Shown: piece after piece, positions 1-9,274 of the stretch
Layout: each line of letters opens with the position of its first letter
Position numbering within the stretch: position 1 is the first letter of the stretch
Source of the DNA: CAWJPW01 sp963844845
GTDB taxonomy: Bacteria > Acidobacteriota > Thermoanaerobaculia > Thermoanaerobaculales > Sulfomarinibacteraceae
Assembly: GCA_963844845.1 (NCBI GenBank)
Contig: CAWJPW010000001.1
Coordinates: 434,001-498,000, forward strand
Length of the DNA: 64,000 nucleotides
Direction of reading: 5' to 3'
Made by a program: the position numbers and the translations under genes
The notes under the pieces: model-generated
What the model was told of the DNA's origin: nothing
What the model saw: only the letters and a program-made list of their open reading frames with translations
The model's database searches: none

Positions 1-767
1 CGCAGCGTGATGTCGGCCAACGAGCCCGCCATGCGCATCGGCCGCCCGTTGTCGTCGATCACCGCGAGGCCGCGGGTCACCACCCAGCGGTACTCACCAT
101 CGGCCGAGCGGATTCGGTACTCACGCTCGAAGTGGCGTGACGTGCCGTCAAGGTGGGCAGCCAGGGCCGAACGCAGGGGGCCGAGGTCGTCCGGGTGCAC
201 GCGCGAGAACCACTCCTCGGGGTCCGACCCGATCTCCTCCTCCTCGTAGCCCAGCATCTCCTTCCATCGGGCCGAGAGGTAGAGCCGGCCGCCCCGCAGG
301 TCCCAGTCCCAGATCCCGTCGCTTGCTCCCCTCACCGCCAATGCGTAACGCTCCTCGCTCTCGCGCAGCGCTGTCTCGGAGCGTTGGCGCTCGACCGCAT
401 AGCGGATCGCCCGTCCCAGGAGGTTGCCATCCACCTCACGCTTCACCAGGTAGTCCTGCGCCCCCGCCCGCACTGCGCGCACCGCCATCTCCTCGTCCTT
501 GAGGTTGGTGAGGATGATGACCGGCACGTCGGGCGCCACCTCCGACGCCCGCTCGTAGGTCTCGAGCCCGGCACTGTCCGGGAGGTTGAAGTCGAGAAGA
601 ACCGCGTCCCACTCCTCCTTGACGAGCAAGGGCAGGGCATCGCCGAGCCGAACCACATGGGTGACGTCAAACGTGACGCCACGCGCCGAGCGCAACAGCG
701 TCTCGATGAGCTCGGCCTCCCCCTCGCTGTCCTCCACCAGGAGGACCCGCAATCGGTCGCCGGTCAT
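1..767 (-). CDS. Response regulator with PAS domain (3' end beyond window)
   Basis: The reading frame stays open to the left edge, so this is the N-terminal 255 residues of a longer protein. It opens with a receiver domain of about 125 residues: acidic pair in LLVEDSE, phosphoacceptor Asp in VLLDFNLPDSAG, and the conserved Lys in YLVKRE. A short helix and a PAS fold of the PAS_3 type follow (DGIWDWDL, then HPDDL and an ERE-Y-R segment). The ATG at 767 overlaps the stop of the upstream kinase by 4 bases, so the pair is translationally coupled. The missing C-terminus is probably a histidine kinase or an output domain. Family membership is clear; the signal sensed is unknown. Confidence 0.85.
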   Translation of the reverse strand, partial: MTGDRLRVLLVEDSEGEAELIETLLRSARGVTFDVTHVVRLGDALPLLVKEEWDAVLLDFNLPDSAGLETYERASEVAPDVPVIILTNLKDEEMAVRAVRAGAQDYLVKREVDGNLLGRAIRYAVERQRSETALRESEERYALAVRGASDGIWDWDLRGGRLYLSARWKEMLGYEEEEIGSDPEEWFSRVHPDDLGPLRSALAAHLDGTSRHFEREYRIRSADGEYRWVVTRGLAVIDDNGRPMRMAGSLADITL

Positions 768-2236
768 GATTCTTCCTCCGCGGGCGTCGTAGTGCCGTCG
801 AGTCCGTCATCGGGCAACGCGGGCAACCACACGCGGAATACCGAGCCGACGTCGGGCTCCGACTCCACACTGATGCTGCCGCCATGGCGCTCGGCGATGC
901 GCTTGCAGATGGCGAGGCCGATGCCGGTGCCCGGGATCTCGGTCTCGGTGTGCAGGCGCTGGAACATGATGAAGATACGCTCCTGGTGCTCGACCGGGAT
1001 GCCGATGCCGTTGTCGCGCACCGAGAGCACCCAGCCGCCGCCGTCGGGCGTGGCACTCACGTGGATCTGCGGCGGCCGGTCCGAGCGGAACTTGATGGCG
1101 TTGCCAACGAGGTTTTGCAGGAGCTGCACGATCTGACCCTCGTCGCCGAGGACAGCCGGCAGCTCGCCTTGGGTGATGGTGGCGCTGGACTCCTCGATGG
1201 CCATCTCGAGGGTGGCGGTGGCCTGCGCCAACGCCGCCTCGAGGTCCACCGGCGCAAAGGGGCGTCCCCGTGTACCGATGCGCGAGTACGCGAGGGCGTC
1301 GTCCACCATGGCCTGCATTCGTTCCGCCCCGGAGACCACGTGTGTGAGGAAGGTCCGGCCCTCGTCACCCACCTGCCCACCGTAGCGCTCGGCGAGGAGG
1401 CGGGCGAAACGCTCCACCAAGTGGAGCGGCTCCTGGAGGTCGTGCGAGACCACCGAGGCAAACTGCTCGAGCTCAGAGTTGGAGCGCTGCAAAGCCTCCG
1501 CGCGAGCGGCCAGCCGCGACTCGGTCACCCGCACCGGGGCAAGATCTTCCAAGCTGCCAGCCAGCCCACCGCCAGCGTCCTCCCAGGCGGTGAGACGAAC
1601 GGTGAGCTGGCGCCCGTCCAGGCGCCGCAGCCGGGTGTCCATCGTCGCGACAGGTTCGTTCTGACGCAGATGCTCGGCCACGGCCGCGTCGGCCACCTGG
1701 TCGGCCAGGCAGCAGCCCACGACGCTGCGGGCGCTGGTCCCGCCCAACAGAAGGGCGAAGGCGGAGTTGGCGCCAGTGACCACGCCGCCGGCACCGGTGG
1801 TGAAGATACCGGTCGGAAGCCCGTCGAGGAGCCGGCGGGTAGGGCCGCCGCGACCCCACGCCCCCGCTGCCACCAGCTCGGCCACAACCTGCGGCAGCCG
1901 CAGGAAGCCGGCGCTGTCCTTGGCGACGTACCCGTCGAGCCCGCGCTGCATCGCCTCCGACAGGAGACCGGGATCCGTATCGCGGGTGAAGAGCACCACC
2001 GGGCAGAGACTGTCGCGGCGCTTGACCGCCTCGAGCACCCGCCGCGCATCCGCCCACTCCGTCCGGTGCTCGGTGACAACCACCGCCAGCTCGCCGGTAC
2101 CCAGCTCGGCCACCAGGCTCGCCGCGTCAGCCGCCTCCACCACGACCACGCCCGGCAAGCGGCCCAGCAGGATCGCCGCCAAGGCACGATCGTCGCCGTC
2201 GTCGTCGATCAGGAGGATGCGGTTAGGCCGGCTCAT
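764..2236 (-). CDS. Hybrid receiver-PAS histidine kinase
   Basis: This is a 490-residue sensor kinase. An N-terminal receiver-like domain (LLIDDDGDD, then a VAKD Lys motif) comes first, then a PAS-like region near residues 140-240, and then a HisKA/HATPase core. H-box is SHDLQEPL, N-box LLQNLVGNAIKF, G1 DNGIGIP and G2 GTGIGLAICK. In the receiver the usual phosphoacceptor stretch reads VVVTEHRTEW, with Glu where Asp is expected, so the domain may not be phosphorylated. No membrane segment is visible, so it is probably cytoplasmic. An in-frame TTG at 2278 is possible, but the ATG at 2236 places the receiver at the usual distance. It overlaps the downstream response regulator by 4 bases, its likely partner. 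Confidence 0.88.
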   Translation of the reverse strand: MSRPNRILLIDDDGDDRALAAILLGRLPGVVVVEAADAASLVAELGTGELAVVVTEHRTEWADARRVLEAVKRRDSLCPVVLFTRDTDPGLLSEAMQRGLDGYVAKDSAGFLRLPQVVAELVAAGAWGRGGPTRRLLDGLPTGIFTTGAGGVVTGANSAFALLLGGTSARSVVGCCLADQVADAAVAEHLRQNEPVATMDTRLRRLDGRQLTVRLTAWEDAGGGLAGSLEDLAPVRVTESRLAARAEALQRSNSELEQFASVVSHDLQEPLHLVERFARLLAERYGGQVGDEGRTFLTHVVSGAERMQAMVDDALAYSRIGTRGRPFAPVDLEAALAQATATLEMAIEESSATITQGELPAVLGDEGQIVQLLQNLVGNAIKFRSDRPPQIHVSATPDGGGWVLSVRDNGIGIPVEHQERIFIMFQRLHTETEIPGTGIGLAICKRIAERHGGSISVESEPDVGSVFRVWLPALPDDGLDGTTTPAEEES

Positions 2237-2389
2237 GGCGCACCCGTCCGGGGTGCGACCGAGAGTGAGAATCCCCAAGAGCCGTTGCTGGCCAGGCTGG
2301 CGGAGCGCCCACGCCCCCGCATGACAGGGATCACACTCTCTCCATGTTGTTGCTTGAATATAGCACGCACCCGGGTCCGGGGGCCGCTA

Positions 2390-3250
2390 TCAACCCGAGA
2401 CCTTCGCCCCGATCCCGTTGCCTTCCAGCCAGCTCGCGACCCGTTCCAGCACGACGTCATGCGCGAGCTCGTTGAACATCTCGTGGTAGAAGCCCGGCCA
2501 CTCCTCGTACTCCACCAGCTGCGCCGGCGCCCGGGCGGCCCACGACCGTGTAGCTTCCGGGTCCACCAGGTGATCGTCCCCCGACTGCATCACCAGCGAC
2601 GGCACCTTGAGGTCCCCCGCCCGACGGTTGACGTCCGCCAGAACCTCGAGGGTGGAGGTGAACCAGCGTGCCGACACCCGGTGGTTCACCAGGGGATCCG
2701 CGTCGTAGGCAGCCACCACCGCCGGATCGTGGCTGATGTACTCCGACCCCAGCGAGTTGTCGAAGCTCAGTGTTGGCGCCACCCACGACAGCACACCTGC
2801 CGCTGCCGCCAGCAGCGCCGACGGCTGCCGGTCCGGGTGAAGGCCCAGGAACGGCGAGGAAAGCACCATCCCCGCGAGCCCCGCTGGTCGCCGCAGGACA
2901 TGATCGGCGACCACCAGTCCACCCTGTGAGTGCCCCAACAGGACCACCGGGAGTCCGCCGAAGTCGCTCTGCACCACGGTCAGCGCCACCTGGAGGTCGT
3001 CGGTGTACTGGCGGAAGTGGCTCACGTGCCCCCTCCGCCCCGGGCTGCGGCCGTGGCCGCGGTAGTCGAAGCCCCAGCACACCCAGCCGCGCGGCACCAT
3101 GAAGCGCGCCACGTTCTGGTAGCGGCCGCAGTGTTCCCCCAGACCATGCACCATGAGGAGGGTGCCCCGAGGCGCCTGGTCCGGCAACCACCACTGGCGG
3201 AAGAGCTCGAGCCCGTCGAAGCTGGCGAACCGGCCCTCGTGGTGCTGCAT
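2390..3250 (-). CDS. Monoacylglycerol lipase-like alpha/beta hydrolase (Hydrolase_4)
   Basis: This 286-residue protein belongs to the lysophospholipase/monoglyceride lipase branch of the alpha/beta hydrolases. The oxyanion region is VHGLGEHCGRY, the nucleophile is Ser108 in GHSQGG, the acid lies in SGDDHLVD, and the base is the His in FYHEMFNE. These are the standard triad positions of the family. There is no signal peptide, which points to a cytoplasmic enzyme acting on acylglycerols or similar esters. Start is ATG 3250 with GGAGG six bases upstream. It is a lone gene; the kinase pair lies downstream on the same strand after about 150 bases. Substrate not determined. Confidence 0.88.
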   Translation of the reverse strand: MQHHEGRFASFDGLELFRQWWLPDQAPRGTLLMVHGLGEHCGRYQNVARFMVPRGWVCWGFDYRGHGRSPGRRGHVSHFRQYTDDLQVALTVVQSDFGGLPVVLLGHSQGGLVVADHVLRRPAGLAGMVLSSPFLGLHPDRQPSALLAAAAGVLSWVAPTLSFDNSLGSEYISHDPAVVAAYDADPLVNHRVSARWFTSTLEVLADVNRRAGDLKVPSLVMQSGDDHLVDPEATRSWAARAPAQLVEYEEWPGFYHEMFNELAHDVVLERVASWLEGNGIGAKVSG

Positions 3251-3448
3251 CGATCCTCCAAGTGGTTCGAAGTGATTCTACCCGGAGTCAAGGTGAGCCC
3301 TGACGCTGTGCGATTCCCCTCACGGCAACCAGCCACACGGAAATCGCGGCTGCTGTGCAGGCTCTTCGCCCCCGATCTGCGGAGCGGGCCGTGGGCAATT
3401 CGTCCGCCCGGCTTCCTGTTGAAGATCGAGCTGAAGGAGGTGTGAAGC

Positions 3449-3819
<371 letters not shown>

Positions 3820-3829
<10 letters not shown>

Positions 3830-6600
3830 CGAACCGCAGCGCGGTAACGCTCGAGATCGGCCTCCTGGGCCGGCAGCCAGCCGCGGCCCGAGCTCGCTTT
3901 GGCCGCCTCCTGGCTGCGCACCGCCCCAGCGGCGTCACCGCCGGAGGCGAGCACCCGGGCCTCGAGAACGAGCGTCGACGGCGCCTGCGCTTCAGTACGG
4001 CGGGCCTCGGCCAGGTGCGCGCGCGCGGCCGCCAGGTGGCCCCGGTCCAGCGCGAGCTGCCCCAGCTCCGCCACCGCCTCCACCCGTGAGGGCTTGTCGC
4101 CCACCTGAGCCAGGAGCCGCTCGGCGGCGCGCAGGTCGCCATCGGCCTCGACGAACCTTCCAAGGCGCCGCAAGACGCTGCCGAGTCCCGTGAGTACTAG
4201 CCCCTCGCCCCGCCGGTCGTCGAGCTCACGCCGGATGGCCAAGGCCTGACGGCACAGCCCCTCCGCCTCGGTAAAGCGCTCCTGCTGCGCCACCACCTGG
4301 CAGAGGTTGTTGAGCACCAGGGCCTCCCCCGCGCGATCGCCCAATGCCACGCGCTTGGGCAGAACCTGCCGGAGGCGCGCCTCGGCGGCGGCCGGGTCGC
4401 CGCGCAACGATGCCGCCACCGCGAGATTGGTGAGCGCGGTGATCTCGGCGGCATGGTTGCCCACCTCCCGCGCCAGCGGCAGCACCTCGTCATACGCCTG
4501 CTCGCCCTCTTCGATGCGGCCGTCGGCGAGGGCGAGTCCGCCGAGATTGGCGAGGCTCGAGACCTGGCTGTCACGGTCGTGGGCGGCGCGGGCGAGATCC
4601 AGCGCGTGCGCGAACCGCCGGTGCGCCGCCGCCAGATCCCCGCGATGCCAGGCGACCATCCCGAGGTTGAGGCTCGCCGAGGTCTCGCCCCGCACGTCGC
4701 CCGTCTCCACCGCCCGTGCCGCGCCACGCTCCAACAGCTCTTCGGCCCGATCGAGGCGGCCACGCCGCAGCGCCACGCGGCCGAGGTCGTTGAGCGCACG
4801 CTCCTGGGCGGCGATATCGCCGCTCGTCTCGGCCATCGCCAGCACATTTTCCAGGGCCGACTCGGCGTCGTCGAAGCTGCCTCGCAGGAACGCCACCCTG
4901 CCCATGCGCAGGAGGGCATTCCGCTCGAGCTCCAGGGAACCGGAGGTGCGAGCCGCCCCGAGGACCGCGTGCGCCGCCTCCGCAGCCTCATCCCAAGAGC
5001 CGAGGCTCTGGAGGCAGTCGGAACGGCGCAGCCGCGCCCACTGGAAGTCGGGGTCCCGGTCGAGACAGAGGTCGAAGTAGAGCTTCGCCCGCCGCGCTCC
5101 CTCCGTGTTGTACAGACTCACACCCGCGGCATAGGCGAGGTTGGCCAGCGCATCGGCCGAGAACGTGCTGCTGAGGTCGATAGGAGTGGCTCCCGGGCTG
5201 AGGCGCTGGGCCAGGTGGACGCCGAAACGATCGGCAAGAGACATCAGGCCGGGCGCCGTGAGCTCATCGCTGGTCTGGGCGCCGTGGCCGTCGAACACCC
5301 GGTACACGAGCCGATACTCCCCGCCGTTTTCGTGCACCTCGGCCGCCACGACCAGGGTGGCGCCGGTGGCCCGGCCGAGGGATCGAACGTCCTCCGGAGT
5401 GAGGACGGCACGATTGTCGAGGCCGAGGTCGTGCACCGCCTTGGCAGCCTCCTCCGGCGGCACCACCACCGCCGGCACACCGAGGGAGAGAGTGTGGGCG
5501 ACCATCTCCTGGAGGCCCAGCGGAACCCACTCGTCGCCGGCGCGGCCCGTGGCGTCCACCAACGGCAGCAACGCCACCCGAGCCGACTCCCCGGTCGGAA
5601 TCCACACGCGCGGGCGGGCAAGGCTGTAGGTGATCGCCACCGCCGCACCCACAGCCGCCACCAGTGCCACGGCGAGGGCGAGCCGGCGGCGCCGACGCGC
5701 CCGCCGCGCCGGTTCGTCGAGCATGGCTGCAAGTGCGCCCCGGACCTCGCCCGCGTTCGGTCGTTCCTCGGTGTCGCGCCGGGTGAGGGAGCGGACGAGC
5801 TGCACCACTCCCGGGTGGGGATGCTCCACCGGCAGAGTGCCCCCCTCGGCGACCTGGGCGATGCGGTCGGTCCAAACCTCGACGTCGGGGTAGGCCGGCT
5901 GACCGGTGAACAGCTCCTGCAGCACCACTCCCAGCGCATACATGTCGCTGGCGGTCGTTACTTCACCTCCCCGGGCCTGCTCCGGGCTCATGTACCGGAT
6001 GGTGCCGACGACGACACCGGCGCCGGTGCGCGTCGCGCCGCCGGCCGGCGGCGCGGCTGCGTCCACCTCCCCGCTCGCCACACCCGTCAGCGGCGCCTCA
6101 CCTCGCGGTAGCGGCGCCGCTCCCTCCTCGAGCAGGCGAGCGACCCCGAAGTCGAGCACCTTCACCGTACCGTCGGCCAGCACCATGATGTTCTCGGGCT
6201 TGAGGTCGCGATGAACGACGCCGGCGGCGTGCGCGACCTCGAGGACCGCAGCGATCTGCTCGGCGATCTCCAGCTTGTGCGCCAACGGGAGCTCCGCCGC
6301 CATCGCCGCGCCCAGCGTCTCCCCCTCGAGGTACTCGAGGATCAGGCACTCGGCGTCCCCGTGCTCCACGAGGTCATGGATCTGGCAGACGTTCGGGTGA
6401 GCCAGCCGCGCGAGGACCTTCGCCTCCCGTCGGAAGCGGACCCTGCCTTCCTCGCTGAAGCGCGCCGCCCCGGCGATCACCTTCACCGCCACGCGGCGGT
6501 CGAGGACCTCGTCGTGACCGCGGTACACCTCGCCCATGCCACCCACACCCACCAGACTCTCGAGCCGAACGTGCCCGACGCGCGCGCCCACCAGGTCCAT
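3820..6600 (-). CDS. Membrane Ser/Thr protein kinase with TPR sensor domain
   Basis: This 926-residue protein starts with a complete PknB-type kinase domain. The glycine loop is GVGGMGEVY (residues 18-26), with catalytic Lys40, HRDLKPEN (Asp132), DFG (150-152) and a MSPEQARG activation segment. An arginine-rich stretch and one membrane helix follow near residues 300-325. The extracytoplasmic half first carries a region resembling the TolB/CadC-like sensor of related kinases (VALLPLVDATG). At least eight TPR-like repeats follow, with the recurring pattern of Ala/Gly, LG and R-x-DLA. It is likely a signalling kinase whose outer TPR domain binds a protein partner. The gene stands alone and overlaps gloA by 10 bases tail to tail. 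Confidence 0.9.
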
Positions 6601-6606
6601 GTCAAG

Positions 6607-6612
6607 AGTATA
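6607..6612 (-). promoter_or_regulatory. Possible -10 element for a leaderless kinase transcript
   Basis: On the minus strand TATACT matches five of six bases of the sigma-70 -10 consensus and ends six bases before the kinase ATG at 6600. Transcription would then begin at the start codon. No Shine-Dalgarno sequence precedes the ATG. No recognisable -35 hexamer lies 16-18 bases upstream, so this rests on one hexamer and on spacing. Confidence 0.25.
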
Positions 6613-6702
6613 CGGGCGTCACCCGCCGCAGGCGCCGACCTGCCCGCATGCCCAGGGCTGGCGCGAGTCGGGCTTCCGGGCCAAACTGAGCCGGGGGTGA
6701 GC

Positions 6703-7149
6703 ATGGGTCGAGGAGACCGTCACGGGCCGCCGGGGCCCACCGATGCCGAGGCCGGGATCTATCATGGGCGCTCGGTGGCTCGGCGCGTCGTCTCACCGGA
6801 CGGTCTCACCATTCTGGTGGGACGCACCGCCGCCGACAACGACATCCTCACCTTCAAGCTCGGCTCGCCGCGGGACTTCTGGCTCCACGTGGCGGGCGCT
6901 TCGGGCTCCCACGTCCTCGTCCGCAACCCGGAGGGGCTCGGCGCCTTGCCGCGTGTGACGAAGCGCCTCGCCGCCGCGCTGGCTGCGCGCTACTCCAAGG
7001 CGCGCGCAGGAGGACGAACAGCTGTCCACCTCGCCACATGTGCCGACGTGAGCAAGCCTCGTGGTCTCCCGCCCGGCAAGGTCACGCTCGGCCGCTTCAG
7101 CACCGTGCACGCCTCTCCCGCCGAGGCGCCGGAGCTCACCGACGACTGA
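6703..7149 (+). CDS. Standalone NFACT-R (DUF814) domain protein
   Basis: This 148-residue protein consists almost entirely of an NFACT-R domain, the C-terminal RNA-binding domain of RqcH/Tae2-type ribosome quality-control factors. The signature is seen as DFWLHVAGASGSHVLVR and the later GLPPGKV segment, as in full-length NFACT proteins. The NFACT-N and coiled-coil regions of RqcH are absent, so this is the single-domain form found in various bacteria. The ATG at 6703 has GGGGGTGA just upstream; an in-frame GTG at 6697 is possible. The last 14 bases overlap the convergent PAP2 gene. An RNA- or ribosome-related role is inferred from the domain only. Confidence 0.78.
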   Translation: MGRGDRHGPPGPTDAEAGIYHGRSVARRVVSPDGLTILVGRTAADNDILTFKLGSPRDFWLHVAGASGSHVLVRNPEGLGALPRVTKRLAAALAARYSKARAGGRTAVHLATCADVSKPRGLPPGKVTLGRFSTVHASPAEAPELTDD

Positions 7150-7891
7150 TTCGCGTGCCGCGAGGGCGCGGGAGCACCGCCTCCCGCATACCATTGTCTG
7201 CCGGCGTACTGCCTTGCAGGCGCCGCGCGAGCAGCCACCACAGAGCCGCCCAGGCGAGCCCGCCGGTCCAGCCGCCGAGAACGTCGGTGGGGTAGTGGAC
7301 ACCCAGATACACGCGGCTCAATCCCACCAGGAAGGTGAGGACCAGCGCCGTGCCGAGCACCCAGAGGCGCTGGGCACGCCGCCGGAGGAGCCCTGCGGCC
7401 AACGTGCCGAGGGTGAGGTAGACGACCGCCGAGAGCATTGAGTGCCCGGACGGGAAGCTGGCGCTCGCCACCGCGGTGAGGTGGGGCACCACCGTGGGCC
7501 GCGGCCGCGCGACGAGGGCCTTCACCACCTGCGACAGCGCCACGCCGCTCAGCACGGCTCCGATCACCACCCAGGCGGCGCGCGGCTGCCGGCCGAGGGC
7601 GAGAAAACCCACGACGCCAACCGTTACCAGACCCAGCACCGCCCACCCACCCAACGCCGTGACGTCTCGCGCCATCGGCGCGAGCCAGGCAGGGCCCACC
7701 GGCTGTGCAGGGTCTGAGGCGGTGCGCAGGGAGCGCAAGGCCCAGGCGTCGAACGCCTGGGTGTCGCCCTCCAGCACCTCCCCCGCCAGAGCCGCGAAGA
7801 GCCAAACACCCAGCACGACCACAAGGAGCGCCAACAGGACCGCGAGCTCCCGCTCGCGGACCCAGCGACCGGCGCGGCGCAGGGGGTTCAT
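7136..7891 (-). CDS. PAP2-family membrane phosphatase
   Basis: This 251-residue polytopic protein carries all three PAP2 motifs in order: KALVARPRP, PSGHS, and SRVYLGVHYPTD. These form the acid phosphatase/vanadium haloperoxidase-type active site. About six membrane helices are visible, with the active site facing the periplasm as in undecaprenyl-pyrophosphate or phosphatidylglycerophosphate phosphatases. The C-terminal 25 residues are basic and low in complexity. It lies 13 bases downstream of a small hypothetical gene on the same strand and overlaps the NFACT-R gene at its 3' end. The exact lipid substrate cannot be told from motifs. Confidence 0.88.
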   Translation of the reverse strand: MNPLRRAGRWVRERELAVLLALLVVVLGVWLFAALAGEVLEGDTQAFDAWALRSLRTASDPAQPVGPAWLAPMARDVTALGGWAVLGLVTVGVVGFLALGRQPRAAWVVIGAVLSGVALSQVVKALVARPRPTVVPHLTAVASASFPSGHSMLSAVVYLTLGTLAAGLLRRRAQRLWVLGTALVLTFLVGLSRVYLGVHYPTDVLGGWTGGLAWAALWWLLARRLQGSTPADNGMREAVLPRPRGTRISRR

Positions 7892-7904
7892 GAGCTCGTT
7901 GTGC

Positions 7905-8249
7905 TCAGTACACCCGGTTCAGCCGCTCGAGCACCGCGTCGGGATCACCGAGCTCGTCGAGGAGGCTGCCCGCCTCTTCGCCCAGCGCCGCAACCACCGC
8001 ACGCGGGTCCTGAACCACCTGGCGGTCGAGGACGTAGAGGCGGTACCCGGTGGTATCCACGTAGAGCCCGTCCGGCGGCTCTCCGGGCTCGAGGCCCTCG
8101 TACCCGGCGGGCGCCTCCGCGGCGCGAACCAGCGCCCACGCATCGCGATCGAAGTGGACCACGTCCACCTCGTCCGCGCGGGCCTCCTTCTCGAGCGGGC
8201 CCCAGCCCGGTGCATCCCATTGCCCCTTGAGCAACCACAGAGGATCCAT
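7905..8249 (-). CDS. Hypothetical protein, 114 aa
   Basis: I do not recognise this family. The protein is small, acidic and soluble, with no signal peptide or membrane helix. It has two conserved-looking halves: a DVVHFDRDAWALVR segment and a GLYVDTTGYRLYVLDRQVV segment, both likely beta-rich. The chosen ATG at 8249 sits 7 bases after a strong AAGGAGG. An upstream in-frame start would add a low-complexity Arg/Gly stretch and lacks such a site. It is followed closely by the PAP2 phosphatase gene, so the two are probably cotranscribed. Function unknown. Confidence 0.7.
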   Translation of the reverse strand: MDPLWLLKGQWDAPGWGPLEKEARADEVDVVHFDRDAWALVRAAEAPAGYEGLEPGEPPDGLYVDTTGYRLYVLDRQVVQDPRAVVAALGEEAGSLLDELGDPDAVLERLNRVY

Positions 8250-8626
8250 TCGCGCCTCCTTCCGGCCATGGTAGCGCGCCGGCCTCCGGCCCGCACCCTC
8301 TTCCGGCACAGCAGCCACTCACCCCCACACGCTGTTGTGCACGCAATGAGCGTTCATTTCCTGGCGTGTAACCCGATCCATCGCGCCCTCTCTTCGGGCT
8401 TGCCCTCCCGTAGCCACCAGGACTGCGCGGCCCGTGCCCATTCCACCCGGTGAGACGTAAGAGCTATCCGTTGCACCTGCGTGTCGCCTATGGTAGCTTT
8501 CCTCACGGGCGTGCATCCGGCACGTTCAGGACCAATGGCAGTCCGCCGAGGTCGGTCGCGACCGAGAGCGCGGTGCTCCCGGAGGCCGGGCGGTAGGGCT
8601 GTACCAGTTGCAGAGGAGACAGGTCA
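8250..8626. other. Intergenic region upstream of the RRM gene
   Basis: These 377 bases separate the divergent small hypothetical gene and the RRM-protein gene. I see no convincing ORF. A TTGCAC hexamer (8471-8476) and TATGGT (8489-8494) are only 12 bases apart, too close for a standard sigma-70 promoter, so I do not call one. The last part could be a long 5' leader of the RRM gene. Confidence 0.4.
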
Positions 8627-8914
8627 GTGGAGAAGAAGTTGTTTGTTGGAAACCTTCCGTTCAGCATGAGCGAGTCGGACCTCGAGACGGCGTTCGGCGA
8701 GTTCGGGACCGTCGAGAGCGCTGTGGTCATTCGTGACCGTGAGACCGGCCGTGCCCGAGGCTTCGGCTTCGTCGAGATGGCCAGCCCGGACGAGGCCGAG
8801 GCGGCGCAGCGCGCGCTGGACGGCAAGGACTTCTCGGGCCGCCCCATTCGCGTGAATGAGGCCAAGCCGCGCGAGGACCGCCCCCGCCGTAGCAGCTACA
8901 ACGACCGCTGGTAA
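8627..8914 (+). CDS. RNA-binding protein with a single RRM domain
   Basis: This 95-residue protein is one RRM fold with both RNP motifs intact: RNP2 LFVGNL (residues 5-10) and RNP1 RGFGFVEM (44-51). A short Arg-rich tail (REDRPRRSSYNDRW) follows. Bacterial and cyanobacterial RRM proteins of this size bind single-stranded RNA and are often cold induced. The start is GTG 8627, with GAGGAG ten bases upstream. The gene is monocistronic and is followed 23 bases later by a strong intrinsic terminator. This fits an abundant, separately regulated transcript. Confidence 0.9.
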   Translation: MEKKLFVGNLPFSMSESDLETAFGEFGTVESAVVIRDRETGRARGFGFVEMASPDEAEAAQRALDGKDFSGRPIRVNEAKPREDRPRRSSYNDRW

Positions 8915-8936
8915 CGATCCAAGAACAGACAAGCGG

Positions 8937-8968
8937 AGGGCCCCGCACTCGCGGGGCCCTTTCCTTTT
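8937..8968 (+). terminator. Intrinsic terminator after the RRM gene
   Basis: A perfect 10-bp GC-rich stem (AGGGCCCCGC paired with GCGGGGCCCT) closes a 4-base ACTC loop and is followed by TTTCCTTTT. It lies 23 bases after the RRM stop codon. Confidence 0.92.
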
Positions 8969-9274
8969 CCTCATCCTCCCGGATGAAGCGGCTCTCGCTC
9001 CCCCGGGGGAGCCGGGATGGCCGATGGTGCCTCGGAACCCTCCCGTCCCTCTCCCCGCACCGGCTTGCGGGCGGCGGCCGGAGGCGCGGCCGGCTGACCG
9101 CGAAGCGGCCGGCGGGCCTCGGCGATTCTACGTCGAGGAGCACCTGCAGGCCCGCGCCCATTCTGGAGCTTCGCGGCGTGTCTGTCCTCAGCACGGTCCG
9201 GCGTCGTTGCGACAACGCTCGCGGGCCGACGCGCGTACACTGAGAGGAAGCATGATGCAGTGACGGGAGGGAAG
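8969..9274. other. Intergenic region before the TPR gene, with dispersed repeat
   Basis: These 306 bases have no credible ORF. They contain one copy of a GC-rich dispersed repeat (9076-9114), listed separately, and a GGGAGGGAAG ribosome site at the right end. No convincing promoter hexamer pair was seen. Confidence 0.4.
9076..9114 (+). repeat. GC-rich dispersed intergenic repeat, copy A
   Basis: The segment ends in TGACCGCGAAGCGGCCGGCG (9095-9114), which recurs exactly at 63847-63866. With one gap and a few mismatches the match extends left to about 39 bases (63829-63866). A CCGC-GAA-GCGG mini-hairpin sits in the core. An 18/20 copy lies at 52453-52472. All copies are intergenic. Confidence 0.7.

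Noticed and set aside
884..2929. Long plus-strand open frame (681 codons) opposite the histidine kinase and hydrolase genes
   Set aside because: It is antisense to two genes with full catalytic motifs, is Arg/Gly/His-rich without domains, and spans two unrelated genes. It results from high G+C.
8471..8494. Sigma-70 promoter TTGCAC...TATGGT upstream of the RRM gene
   Set aside because: The spacer is only 12 bases; 16-18 are needed.
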